NCBI RefSeq assembly: GCF_010015445.1
Contig: NC_053122.1
Location: forward strand, 36,903,513-36,967,512
Length of the DNA stretch: 64,000 bases
Reading direction: 5' to 3'
Source: Perca fluviatilis
Taxonomy: Eukaryota; Chordata; Actinopteri; Perciformes; Percidae
Part shown: positions 10,299 to 20,329 of the stretch, in pieces
How positions within the stretch are numbered: the stretch's first letter is position 1
How the letters are laid out: the number at the start of each line of letters is the position of its first letter
Made by a program: the position numbers and the translations under genes
Notes under the pieces: model-generated
Seen by the model: only the letters and a program-made list of their open reading frames with translations
Databases searched by the model: none
What the model was told of the DNA's origin: nothing

Positions 10299-13200
10299 AT
10301 GGGTCTTAATGATTTCAATATAGTTGGAGATTCTCAACACTGTATTGATATGGGCGGCAATATTATTTGCAATGTTCTTGACCCTGATAACTTAAAACCA
10401 TTAAATGATAAATATAATTATTCTTTGTTACATTTAAATATTAGAAGCCTAAACAAACATCATTCTGATTTAGCTTCTTTACTCTCTAATTCAAGTTGTC
10501 ATTTTGATGTTATTGGGTGTAGTGAAACCTGGCTTAATGATTTTTCATATGCAGATTTACTTAACCTCGATGGGTACAAACTACACATTAAGAATAGACC
10601 TAATAGAACAGGTGGAGGGATCTGCCTCTATGTTAAGAACAGTCTCCAAGTAAAAACTTGTGATCTTTATCTAGAGGATGACCATTGTGAGTCCTTATTT
10701 ATTGAGATTAACAATAATGACAAATTTTTTTGTTTTACGTAGCTTAACCCCCCACCAGACTCTGCTCTTGACACCTTTAACTGTAAACTGGAAGATTTAT
10801 TGCATAAACTGAATAAGCAAAAAAAAGAGTGTATACTCCTTGGTGATTTTAACATTGATATTTCAAAGGAAGATGGGGTAAAACATGACTTTATGAACAC
10901 ATTGCATTCCTCCTCTTTCTTCCCTACCATTAATAGATTTACTAGAGTTACACCGACATCCAAAACGATTATTGACAATATCATTACTAATATTCAAAAT
11001 ACCGAGCTGGTGACGGGAGTCGTGCTGTCTGACATTACAGACCATTTTCCTATTGTAATATTTCTTGGCTCTGGCAAATCGTTCTCTCCTCCACTCTCAA
11101 AAATTAAATCTAAAATCATCAACGATAGAACTTTACAGTACTTAATTGTTAATTTACAGGCAAAGTCATGGGACTCTGTCTATGACAGTGTGACTCCTGA
11201 TACAGCATATTACAGCCTGATAAAGATCATCCAAGAATCCATCATGGATACAATCCCTGAGAAGACTGTCAGATGCAGCACTACCCTCCGGAACCCTTGG
11301 ATTACAACGGGAATTTTGAAGTCTATTAAATATAAAAGTATGCTTTATAAATCCTACATAAAAAACCCTTCTAGCTTAAATAAAGAGAAATATATTTCTT
11401 ACAAAAATAAACTAACGCAGATCATAAGAAAGAGAAAAAGATGCCATTACACTGAACTTTTACAAGCTTCACAGGGGGACAGCAGGAGGTCATGGAATGT
11501 GTTAAATGAAGTCCTCAACAGGAGACATAAACCTACTACCCTGCCTGACTTTGTTAATGCTAAAGCTGATCTAGTGCAGAGTTTTAATAATCATTTTGCT
11601 TCAATAGGTGTAAATTTGGCTAAGAAGATTAATCAACCCCAGGGTGTTAACTTTAAGCATTTTCTCTCTGGTAGCTACATTAACTCATTTTTTATGGTAC
11701 CAACAGATAGTACCGAGCTCCTCAAGATCATTTTGGACTTGAGGAGCTCATACACGCAGGTGTAGATGGAATATGTAGTAAGATCATGAAGGCCATTGCA
11801 AATGTCATTGTAGAGCCATTGGCTCACTGCATCAACCTTTCTTTATTTACTGGCACTGTACCAAAATGACAAAAATTGCTAAAATAATTCCAATTTTCAA
11901 ATCGGGTGACAGAAATGATTTGAGCAATTACCGGCCCATATCTATTCTACCCACCTTCTCCAAAGTACTGGAGAAGGTGGTATACACCAGAACTCAGTGG
12001 CTATCTTGAAAAGCTGGATATTCTTGTCCCCTCTCAATACGGTTTCAGAAAAAGAGTACAACCTCTATGGCAATACTCGATTTAATAGAACAAATACATG
12101 ACTGCATTGAAGAGGGAAACTGTGGTGTTGGTATTTTCTTGGACCTTTCAAAAGCCTTTGATACAATTGACTTTGATATTTTACTGCACAAATTGCATCA
12201 CTACGGTATCAGAGGTCAAACACTTAAATGGTTCAGAAGTTATTTATACGAGAGGGAACAGTATGTCCATGTCGATGACCATAACTCTACTTGTCAGTCT
12301 ATAACCTCTGGGGTCCCCCAGGGTTCTATTTTAGGGCCACTCTTATTCATTTTGTATATAAATGATTTCATAAATTCCTCTAAAATATTTCATAAAATTA
12401 TGTTTGCAGATGACACAAATGTGTTTACATCACACAGGAACCCACTTATTCTACAAGATATAGTAAACTCAGAATTAACTAAAGTGGACTCCTGGTTTAA
12501 ATGTAATAAACTGTCATTAAATATGAGCAAAACTAATTACATTTTATTTAAATCATGTAAAAAATTTAAAAAGACTGATCACTGCCTGATTAACATAAAT
12601 GGGCAGGAGATAAAAAGAGTATATTCCACTAAATTCCTGGGGGTCCTCATTGATGACTCTCTCAGCTTTAAATGTCATATTGACTATCTTGTAAATAAAT
12701 TGTCCAAGTATGTTGGCTTGTTTTATAAGATCAGACACTTTCTTCCGCTGTCTGCCCTTCTCACATTGTATAAATCTCTCTTCGAACCGCACCTTAACTA
12801 TTGCAATGTGATATGGTGTAACACTTTCACCAGCCATCTTAAAAAACTTATATCTTTGCAAAAGAAAGTCATACGGGCTCTCTCCTGGTCAGAGATAAAT
12901 TCCCCCACCAAACCTCTATTTCACCGTTTTGAGTTACTAAGACTGACTGAGCTAAATGAATACCATAATGCCTGCCTTATGTTTCAAATTGTCAACAGGA
13001 TGAACTCTAGATTGAGTAGTCTTGTTCCTATCTCCAGCCCCCAGCACACCTACCAAACGAGAATCAAACCACTTATATCAGGAAAATGTCGCAGCTATGT
13101 GCGCGCAAGTATGAGTGTTGTTTGTAGGGGGCGCGATTTGGAACAGGATTGATGATGGCCTCAAGGTGTTGCCCTTTATCTCCAACTTTAAAGACAACTA
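10299..13200 (+). pseudogene. EN-RT polyprotein of the Jockey/CR1-like LINE, few lesions
   Basis: This protein would nick target DNA and prime reverse transcription. The endonuclease starts near 10430 (LHLNIRSLNKH), with SETWLN and LLGDFNID as recognisable motifs and SDITDHFPI near its end. The RT spans about 11890-12900: [36 protein letters not shown] and the catalytic FADD (about 12406-12417). A C-terminal region follows (12960-13150). Lesions I see: an in-frame TAG at 10740-10742, a frameshift near 11758, at least one more between 11860 and 12067, and one near 13130, after which the other frame continues the C-terminus. With so few lesions it is probably a fairly young copy. Confidence 0.8.
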
Positions 13201-13548
13201 AAAAAAATATTTCTTATTAACCTATATCTAATTTAAAACTATTTTTTCATGGACTACTGGGATGTATGTATGATTGTATGTATATGTAATGTCATGTATG
13301 TACTAGAGCGCCTCTCGCGTGCATCTAGTCATCATCATTTGTGGAAATTGTGTATTCTATACTTTGTTCCACTACTTTCTATTGAATCATGGGCCCCCAC
13401 CTATAAGCTTTTCTAGCTTCTTTGGGGGACCCATTCACTTTACCCAATTAATCTTGTACCCCCCCAACTGTATTATTGTAATGTTTCAAGTGGTATTTGT
13501 GAATAAATAAATAAATAAAAATAAATAAATAAATAAATAATAAATAAG
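10299..13548 (+). mobile_element. non-LTR retrotransposon (Jockey/CR1/I group), nearly full ORF2
   Basis: An APE-type endonuclease, reverse transcriptase and C-terminal region occur in order on the plus strand, followed by a short 3' UTR and an (AATA)n tail at about 13503-13548. The AT-rich codon use is clearly different from the upstream L1-type ORF1. The exact clade (Rex1-like, Nimb/I-like or Jockey) cannot be settled by eye. Confidence 0.8.
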
Positions 13549-14214
13549 ACGGGAAAAAGACTGACTGGGACTGAGTTTTATGACCAACTTACACCAAATG
13601 ACGGGAGCGCCCCAACTCTAGCAAGACTCTCATTATTTGATTCCCATATTGGAAATTAGTCTGCGACAGTGAAATCGCTTGAATAGTCATTTAGTGTAAG
13701 GTCGGCATAACGTATTATTAACTTACAAAGTTGTTATGCTTATATTCTAGCTAATAGTCACACTCCTTTTAGCTCTGTTTTAGGTTTCCACCAACTTGTG
13801 AGAAAAATATCTAAACCTTCAGCTGCTAAATGCTCCACTATGCTCACCAGATCATTTGTTTGCAGAAATGTTACATCTGACCAGTAAATACAATCAGCCA
13901 ATTGCCCGATTGGGCCAGTGCTTGAAAATTTGAGCAAGCGGCATATCTCTGCTCTACTTTCTGAGACTTCCCTCTGAGACAAACCGTGAAGACAGACAAA
14001 GACATACTTGTTTACTTCATAGATGAAATGACTCTAAATCCTAAAACAACATAAGAGTTGAAACACAAAATAACATTTATTGTGTCTTGGAGAAAAACAT
14101 GAAAGGGTTGCGAATGACGACTTGTGTTAAAGGAATAACGTAGCTCAACGTATGTTCGCTGCACCTCTGTATGGAAGCATATTGCATTCACAAAAGAAAA
14201 AAAAAATTAAACAC
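13549..14214. other. non-coding spacer
   Basis: No exon or element boundary recognised. Confidence 0.5.
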
Positions 14215-14217
14215 CTT

Positions 14218-14310
14218 GTCTCGTAATTATGAGTTACTATCTCATACATATGAGATATTAACAGATTTATTCTTGTAATTATGAGTAAACATCTTGTATT
14301 TATGAGCTTA
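14218..14310. repeat. palindromic TCGTAATTATGAG-type repeat
   Basis: Several near-copies of a TCGTAATTATGAG / CTCATACATATGAG motif lie within 90 bases and can pair with each other. The same motif forms the arms of the palindrome flanking the P-like element (about 19050 and 20330). It is probably a small foldback or satellite unit. Confidence 0.5.
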
Positions 14311-14564
14311 GGATTACTTTCGACTTCAGGTTTTTATTTTGAAATTGTGGGTTTACTTCCGCTTCCTTCTCACTGCACTACACTTATTATGTTTCTTATT
14401 ATGTGCAGAAGTACTGACAGAAAGATAAATTATGCTAGTGCTGCTTTCTACTGCTTTAATGTTTGTTCTTTCAAATAGCACAAAAACGTTGCTGTATTTC
14501 ATGAAACTGCAATGTTTAGTCGATGTTAAGTGTAATCATTTGTGCAGCGGTACTGCTTGTAAAG

Positions 14565-16962
14565 TAGGGTGACCAAACGTCCTCTTTTGCCCAGACATGT
14601 CCACTTTTTACGTACTGTCCGGGGCATCTTTTTTTTTTTTTATAAATTCATGAAACCGCGCACATACACAGGGAGCAGAGCAGACAGCGGAGCAGCATTG
14701 TACACAAAATGCCCAAGTGTAAGTGCCGCTTCACAGTTGAACTGCAAAAACAAATTCCCACGTACCATCCCGGTCGGGACAATTGGGAGGCGGAGTGCAC
14801 CTTGTGCAAAACTGGCACATATGTTTCAGTGTCTAATAAAGGTGCTGGAGATCTCAAAGCTCACATGTACCCCAAAAAACATAAAAAAGCTGTGTGAGGT
14901 GAGAGTTCTTCTGCAAAATTGACTGAGTTCTTTGTTAGACCTGGGAAAACTGAGGATGCTGTAAATGCAGCGGAAGGTGTGATGGCATTTCATACTGTGA
15001 AACACCACGACAGCTACAGGTCCATGGATTGCACCAGTACCTTGCTAAAAAAGTAATTTCCAGACTCTGATGTCGCTAAAAGGTTTAGTAGTGCTCGCAC
15101 TAAGACCGAAGCCATTGTCAATGGTGTTATAGCGCCCCACTCTGTTGAAGTCGCTCATGAAGCACTCAAAGAAATCCAGTACTGTGGTGTATCTACAGAC
15201 TGGAGTAACCACGGAGCAGTGAAAATATTCCCAATCATAATCCAGTATTTTGACTGGAAGAAGGGTGGTGTGCAAACAAAATTGATTGAGGTTAAAGACA
15301 CACCTAATGAGACAGCAGAAACCATTGCAAAATATCTCACTGAAACACTGGCAAAAAACAATTTGTCTGAAAAATATATTGCATTCACTGACGAAAATTA
15401 CAACACAAATTTTGGAGGAATCCGACGTGATGAAGCAAGAAAGAATGTGTTTGCAAATTTGTAGAGGTTGCTGCAGAACAAGACTGATCAGTGTGGGTTG
15501 CCCAGCACACATATTGAATAATTGTGCTCATCACAGGGCAGACACAATAGATGTTGACATTGTTAATATCACCTTCAAAATCTACCAGTACTTCCACATT
15601 TACACTGTGTGCTCTTAGAGTACTGTGATTTTGTTGAGATTGATTGTTGAGATTGATTACAGAAGGATGCTCTCTCACGGCAAGACAAGGTGGCTGTCAT
15701 TGTTCCCAAGCATTGAGAGGATGATACAGATGTTTCCAGCATTAAAGGCATATTTTCTGTCTCAGCAAAAGCCAACCATAGTACTCGAGAAGTTTTTTGA
15801 AAATGACTTCGCTGAGATCTACCTCTGGCAAATGCACTCACTCATGTCTGTGTTCCACACCCACATTCAAGAAATGGTCCATTATGGAAGTGAAGAAAAT
15901 ATTGAACAATGTCCACACGCAAGAGGAACAACTTCATGTCTCTTAAAGTTAAGACTACTGGCACAAAAGCGCAAAGATGGACTTGGTAAGGGCTGTGACC
16001 AGTTCTGTGCTGATGTGCAAGGCCTGTACAGTGCATGTCTGGAGTATCTGGAGAAGTGGATGAATCCCATGGAAGAGTACTCAACATTCATGTGGATGGA
16101 TCTGAGTGAGCCACCAAATTGGAATGATGTGGAGGCCTGCATCAAGTACCTTGGAGTGAAGGGGGTGGCAGTTGATGATGTCAAGTGTTTTGACCAGGTC
16201 ACCAATCTGAAGAATTCACAGAAAGGTGCAACAGTGATGAGTTCAGTGGCCTGCAGGTGCATCAGAAGTGGACCAAATATTTTGAGAAGGCAAAAAACAT
16301 TTCATGTTACTCAGAGCTACTGAAGATTGCATAGTTTTTCTTTGCACTTCCCTCTCACAATGCAAATGTTGAGAGGGTTTTCTCACTGATGCAGAGCCAG
16401 TGGACCAAGGAGAGGAACCAGCTGTCTGTTGAGTCACTGAAGGGGATTCTATTAGTGCAATACAAATTCAAAGACACTTCTTGCAAATACTTTTATGCTT
16501 ATTTGTTGAGCAACCGAAAACTGCTGGGAAAGATCAGCTCTACAGCAAAATGTGGAGGGGCAGACAAGGAGGATGACGAAGAAAAGCAGGATGAAGAAGA
16601 CAAGTAAAGATTAAAAGTATAGATCCTTTTTGTTTGTTAAGTTAGTATCTTTGTGAGACTGTTTTATTATTTATCTTAATACATTGAAAAGGTATTAAGA
16701 GATATTTTGTTGAAGCTGGATTTTCTAACACAGAAGAGGTCATATATAGAACATAATTTCATATTATTTATTTATTTATTTGAAAAGAGAGCTATTATTT
16801 TGTTACAGGTTTTTACAGATTTTATTTTATTACAGAAGTTATTTTTGTACCATTGAGGCATAATAAAGCATGTTCATTAACCTCTGAGAAGCCTGTCTGA
16901 ATTTGTGTCTCGAGGCCGGGCCGAGTGTCCTCTTTTTTGGAAATCAAAATATGGTCACCCTA
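14565..16962 (+). mobile_element. hAT transposon, about 2.4 kb, with degenerate transposase
   Basis: The terminal inverted repeats start TAGGGTGACCA at left and, reversed, TAGGGTGACCA at right, followed on both sides by a GTCCTCTTTT-type motif. The perfect 8-bp duplication confirms hAT. The transposase reads left to right and occupies most of the element, so this is a former autonomous copy rather than a MITE. Confidence 0.92.
14709..16607 (+). pseudogene. hAT transposase pseudogene with BED-type zinc finger
   Basis: hAT transposase cuts and pastes its own element. The N-terminus (14709-14894) has a BED-like finger: CTLC, then HMYPKKH. The catalytic region follows (VSTDWSNHGAVKIFP near 15190, GCPAHILNN near 15500, KTRWLSLFP near 15680). 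The C-terminal dimerisation region is near 16360-16470 (HNANVERVFSLM, then SVESLKGILLVQY), and the end is acidic. Stops in the first frame: TGA 14895-14897, TAA 15054-15056, TAG 15462-15464. The frame then shifts (about 15440-15465), with a further TAG near 15616 and another shift near 16300. About 630 codons in total, a normal length for the family. Inactive, but recently enough degraded to be read throughout. Confidence 0.9.
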
Positions 16963-16970
16963 TTGTAAAG

Positions 16971-18059
16971 ACTTGTTTCAGTAATTAGCCTGTCCAGAAA
17001 GCCTCGCTGTGTAAGCTACCAGTCTAGCCTTACTAGCTTGCTTTGTATTTAATTATTGCTGTGAATGTTTAATCCAGAAAAAATGCAGAACTCATTTAAT
17101 GCTTTTACTGTATACTGTAAAACCTCATGCATTTATATTCTTTGTATTTTATTTCAGAAACTGTAACAATATTCACAACTATGCTCTACCATGTGTACTG
17201 TTTTGTACTACTTCCAATCTGCAAGTAAAATGCTTGAACCAATCTGATGAGTCTGTGCTATTTTCACAGGCAAACTACGAGACGGAACAGCCCAGCGCCC
17301 CTGCTGTGAAACACCAGACATAAGCGAAATGCAATAAACCATTAATCAATCAATAAATCAGTCAATAATTACAGTCATTAAAATACCATGTGCGTTTATT
17401 CAACCCGTGTACTAATTATGCAAATCTGTGCATCAATTAGCCATTTTGGTCTAGTAATACCATTTGCTAAGTACAACTGAAAAACTTTTATCTGGTATGG
17501 CTTTGTCTTTGGTTTCTTATTAGACTATGATCTTGTAAAAGGCTGTCTAACTGTGTATTAGGGTCTCCTATTTGGTTACTAATAAGAGTGTAATTTGGTA
17601 TAATTGTGTCTAAATATAGTATATTTTTATGCAACATATGTGGTGTATGATTACAGCATAATTTAGGTGTATGGTGTCTGAGTATAACTGTGTTCGTTTA
17701 CTGTTTAATATAAAGACCACACTATTTCTAGTTTGGTCTCATGTGATACAAAGTACAGGTTATTAGGTATTTGTGCTGTAACATAAAGTGCCGCCAGTTA
17801 GGTATAGGTATCAATTGTATTGAATCTGCTTAAATTTCCTTATTTGGGAAGTGTTCCTGCAGGAAGAGAGCGCAGGTCGGACTGGGCTTTCCATAAAAAA
17901 AATCGACTTAAGATGCCTGCACAGTGTTGACATACTAATTATTAATTAATTATTAATGCCATTCACATTAAGTAACATTAATATCCCCCAGTGTCTCATA
18001 CCGAGAAGGAAATAAAGCAGATTAAATGTGATCTGTTTTGCCCTGTCTTATCTTGTAGC
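16971..18059. other. non-coding, nothing recognised
   Basis: AT-rich. A 74-codon plus frame at 17099-17323 has no family resemblance and I do not support it as an exon. Confidence 0.5.
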
Positions 18060-18067
18060 CTAGGTTG

Positions 18068-19019
18068 TAGTGTGAATTTCGTCAGACGAGACGAGACTAA
18101 ATATGTTCGTCAACGACCTTTTTTTCCATGACTAAGACGAGACGATGACGAGACTGCGCCAATGTCCAAAAACGCTGACTAAGACTAAATTAACATGTAT
18201 TATTGTTGACGAAAAAAGACGAGACTAAAATGTTTTGCATAAAATAAAAACTAAGATAAAATCTCTCTTCATTTTCGTCTACAATCGTCTCTACTTTTTC
18301 ATCATGAGATAGAATATTCAGCTGTTACCGAGACCCGGTGCTACACAGGTGCCCTAACGACCGTTATCTACCGGACCGAATAGCAACGCAGATTTTGGTG
18401 CCACTTAAATGCCTGCGCTTCTCTCTAATGCTCCTAAACGGACGTTAGAGTCAACCGAAACATCGCTGCATGGGGCGCTAGTTAACACTACACTTGGCAG
18501 GAGGTAACGTTAGCATACCGTTAGCTAGCAGTTGGAGTAAACACAGTTACAATCATTGACATATATAAAAGGGTTACAATGCTGACAGCTAAACGGTGTA
18601 AAGGTTTGTCTCTATTTCACTGTGGAGGATTCCAACACGAGACGTACGACAGTCTGTAGCTGCCGTTGTCTGAAAAACAACACATATGTTGCGTTCACTT
18701 GAAATACGCCTCGCCATTTTCGTGCTGCATTTATTTTATTGTAAAATATCCTTTTCCAATGCAGTGGTTGTTTTTGTCGTTCACTGGTGAAATAAGGAAG
18801 AGGCTCAATATTTATATAACTTTATATCATTTATTTATTTAACTATTTGACTGAAATGGTTATCAGAAATAATTTATTTAAAAAAAAGACTAAAATGTTT
18901 TGACTAAAACTTGACTAAAATGGCGAGACTTTTAGTCGACTAAAACTTGACTAACAAAAATGTTTGGCACAAGACTAAGACTAAGACTAAATTAAAAATA
19001 GGTGACAAAATTAACACTA
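18068..19019. mobile_element. hAT MITE, 952 bp, perfect 8-bp TSD
   Basis: Both ends carry TAGTGT(T)(G)AATTT(T/C)GTCA in inverted orientation, flanked by CTAGGTTG (18060-18067 and 19020-19027). The sub-terminal regions are rich in GACTAA/GACGAGAC motifs, themselves in inverted arrangement, probably transposase binding sites. No transposase remains. Confidence 0.92.
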
Positions 19020-19092
19020 CTAGGTTGATAACTATATCTTAAATTTTCACGTAATTACGGGATCCTGATCTGTAATTGTTTCTAGTTATAAC

Positions 19093-20298
19093 TAGAGCCG
19101 TATATTAGACAGAGTGTGGCCAACTAGGGAATCGAATGTTCTGAGTTATCCTGTTATGCGATTGGTTCCGAGGTGGTCATGTGTTTCGTGGACTCCATGT
19201 TGGATACCAACATTCATCTGATTCCTATTGACATAGTGCAGGGAATAGTGAATTTTTTTTATAAATTATTAAAAAAATGACATAAATCACTGAAAAAGTG
19301 CCCAACTATTGCACGTTTGACTGCAATGAAAGACAGGGAAGCGGCAAAAGATTTCACAAGTTCCCCCGTGAACCCAAAAGGCGAAAAGTATGGGAGCTGA
19401 AGGTGAAAAGAGCAAACTGGAGGGCAAATGACTACTCATTATTGTGTGAGGTAAATGTCAATTTCTGTCTTTGACTTATGATAATAAATTACATAGGACA
19501 AATATAGTAATACCATCGTTAATGTGTACCATGCTGTCAAAAAAGTTCTAACATTGCTTTAGAAATTAATGAAGTTTGAAGTTAGCCATTCCTTATGCTA
19601 GCATTAGCTTTTTCGCTAGAACTCCATGTACCTAAATGCTTGATCTTGCCATAGTCATATGGCTTTTGGTCTCGACCGAGTCCAGGTGTCTTTATTATGT
19701 TCATAATAATATTGGAGGGAAAGTGTAACACAGCTTGGACAGGGATGTTGTTCGGCTTTTCACAAGTTTAGATAGCTAGCTAATGCTACGCCAACGTTAG
19801 CCCAACAGCGACTGCCTTCGGAGTTTCCTATATCTGCGTCCACGTTGTCAACATAAGACCTGTAGCGTCAGTGCTCCTTTTGTACCATAATTTTATTGAA
19901 TGAAATGTTAAGCTTTGCTCCTACGAGATGGGTGGGTTTTTGTTACACACAAAGCTAACTGGCTATAGTTAGCCTGTACGTATGCTAGCGGATATTAGAA
20001 AGGTAAATACTGCTCAGAGACTTATTAGGTGACGTGGTCACTCACTACAATGGGCATTTTTTAGAGGCCCATTTACGATATAGAAGGTATATATACACTG
20101 GAATATTTCCGTAAGGGCCTTTTACATATTGACAAACATTGATAATAACATGTACATGCCCGTTCATGGTGAAAATAAGCGATTTATTTCAAGATCGTAT
20201 ATTAGCCCCATAGGGTTACACTGTAGAGTCATCTGACGATGGTATCCAATATGGTGCCTGTGATTTGAGTTGGCCAAACTCTCTAATATATGGCTCTG
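19093..20298 (+). mobile_element. P-element-like transposon, 1.2 kb, internally deleted
   Basis: Terminal inverted repeats (T/C)AGAGCC(G/A)TATATTAG, followed by a GGCCAACT motif on both sides, lie immediately inside an 8-bp direct repeat GTTATAAC (19085-19092 and 20299-20306). P elements make 8-bp duplications and carry an N-terminal THAP domain. A THAP-like exon is present near the left end and nothing else of the transposase is visible, so this resembles the short deletion derivatives known from zebrafish P-type elements. The flanks on both sides form an imperfect palindrome centred on the insertion point. Confidence 0.8.
19298..19450 (+). pseudogene. THAP-domain first exon of a P-element/THAP9-type transposase
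   Basis: The THAP domain is a C2CH zinc finger that binds DNA and, in P elements and THAP9, the transposon ends. The frame reads VPNYCTFDCNE, giving C-x3-C, then a basic stretch (KRFHKFPREPKRRKVWELKV) with the expected tryptophan, and LLCE just before a GTAAAT donor at 19451. The final Cys-x2-His partner would be completed by the next exon. No in-frame ATG precedes it: the position where Met is expected reads GTG and a stop lies upstream, so the start seems lost. About 51 codons; no later exons are recognisable. Confidence 0.7.
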
Positions 20299-20329
20299 GT
20301 TATAACTATCAATTATGCGATAGGAACTC

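Larger units (their letters stand above)
14557..16970. repeat. 8-bp target site duplication TTGTAAAG of the hAT element
   Basis: Perfect direct repeats at 14557-14564 and 16963-16970 bracket the element at 14565-16962, fixing its borders to the base. Confidence 0.9.
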
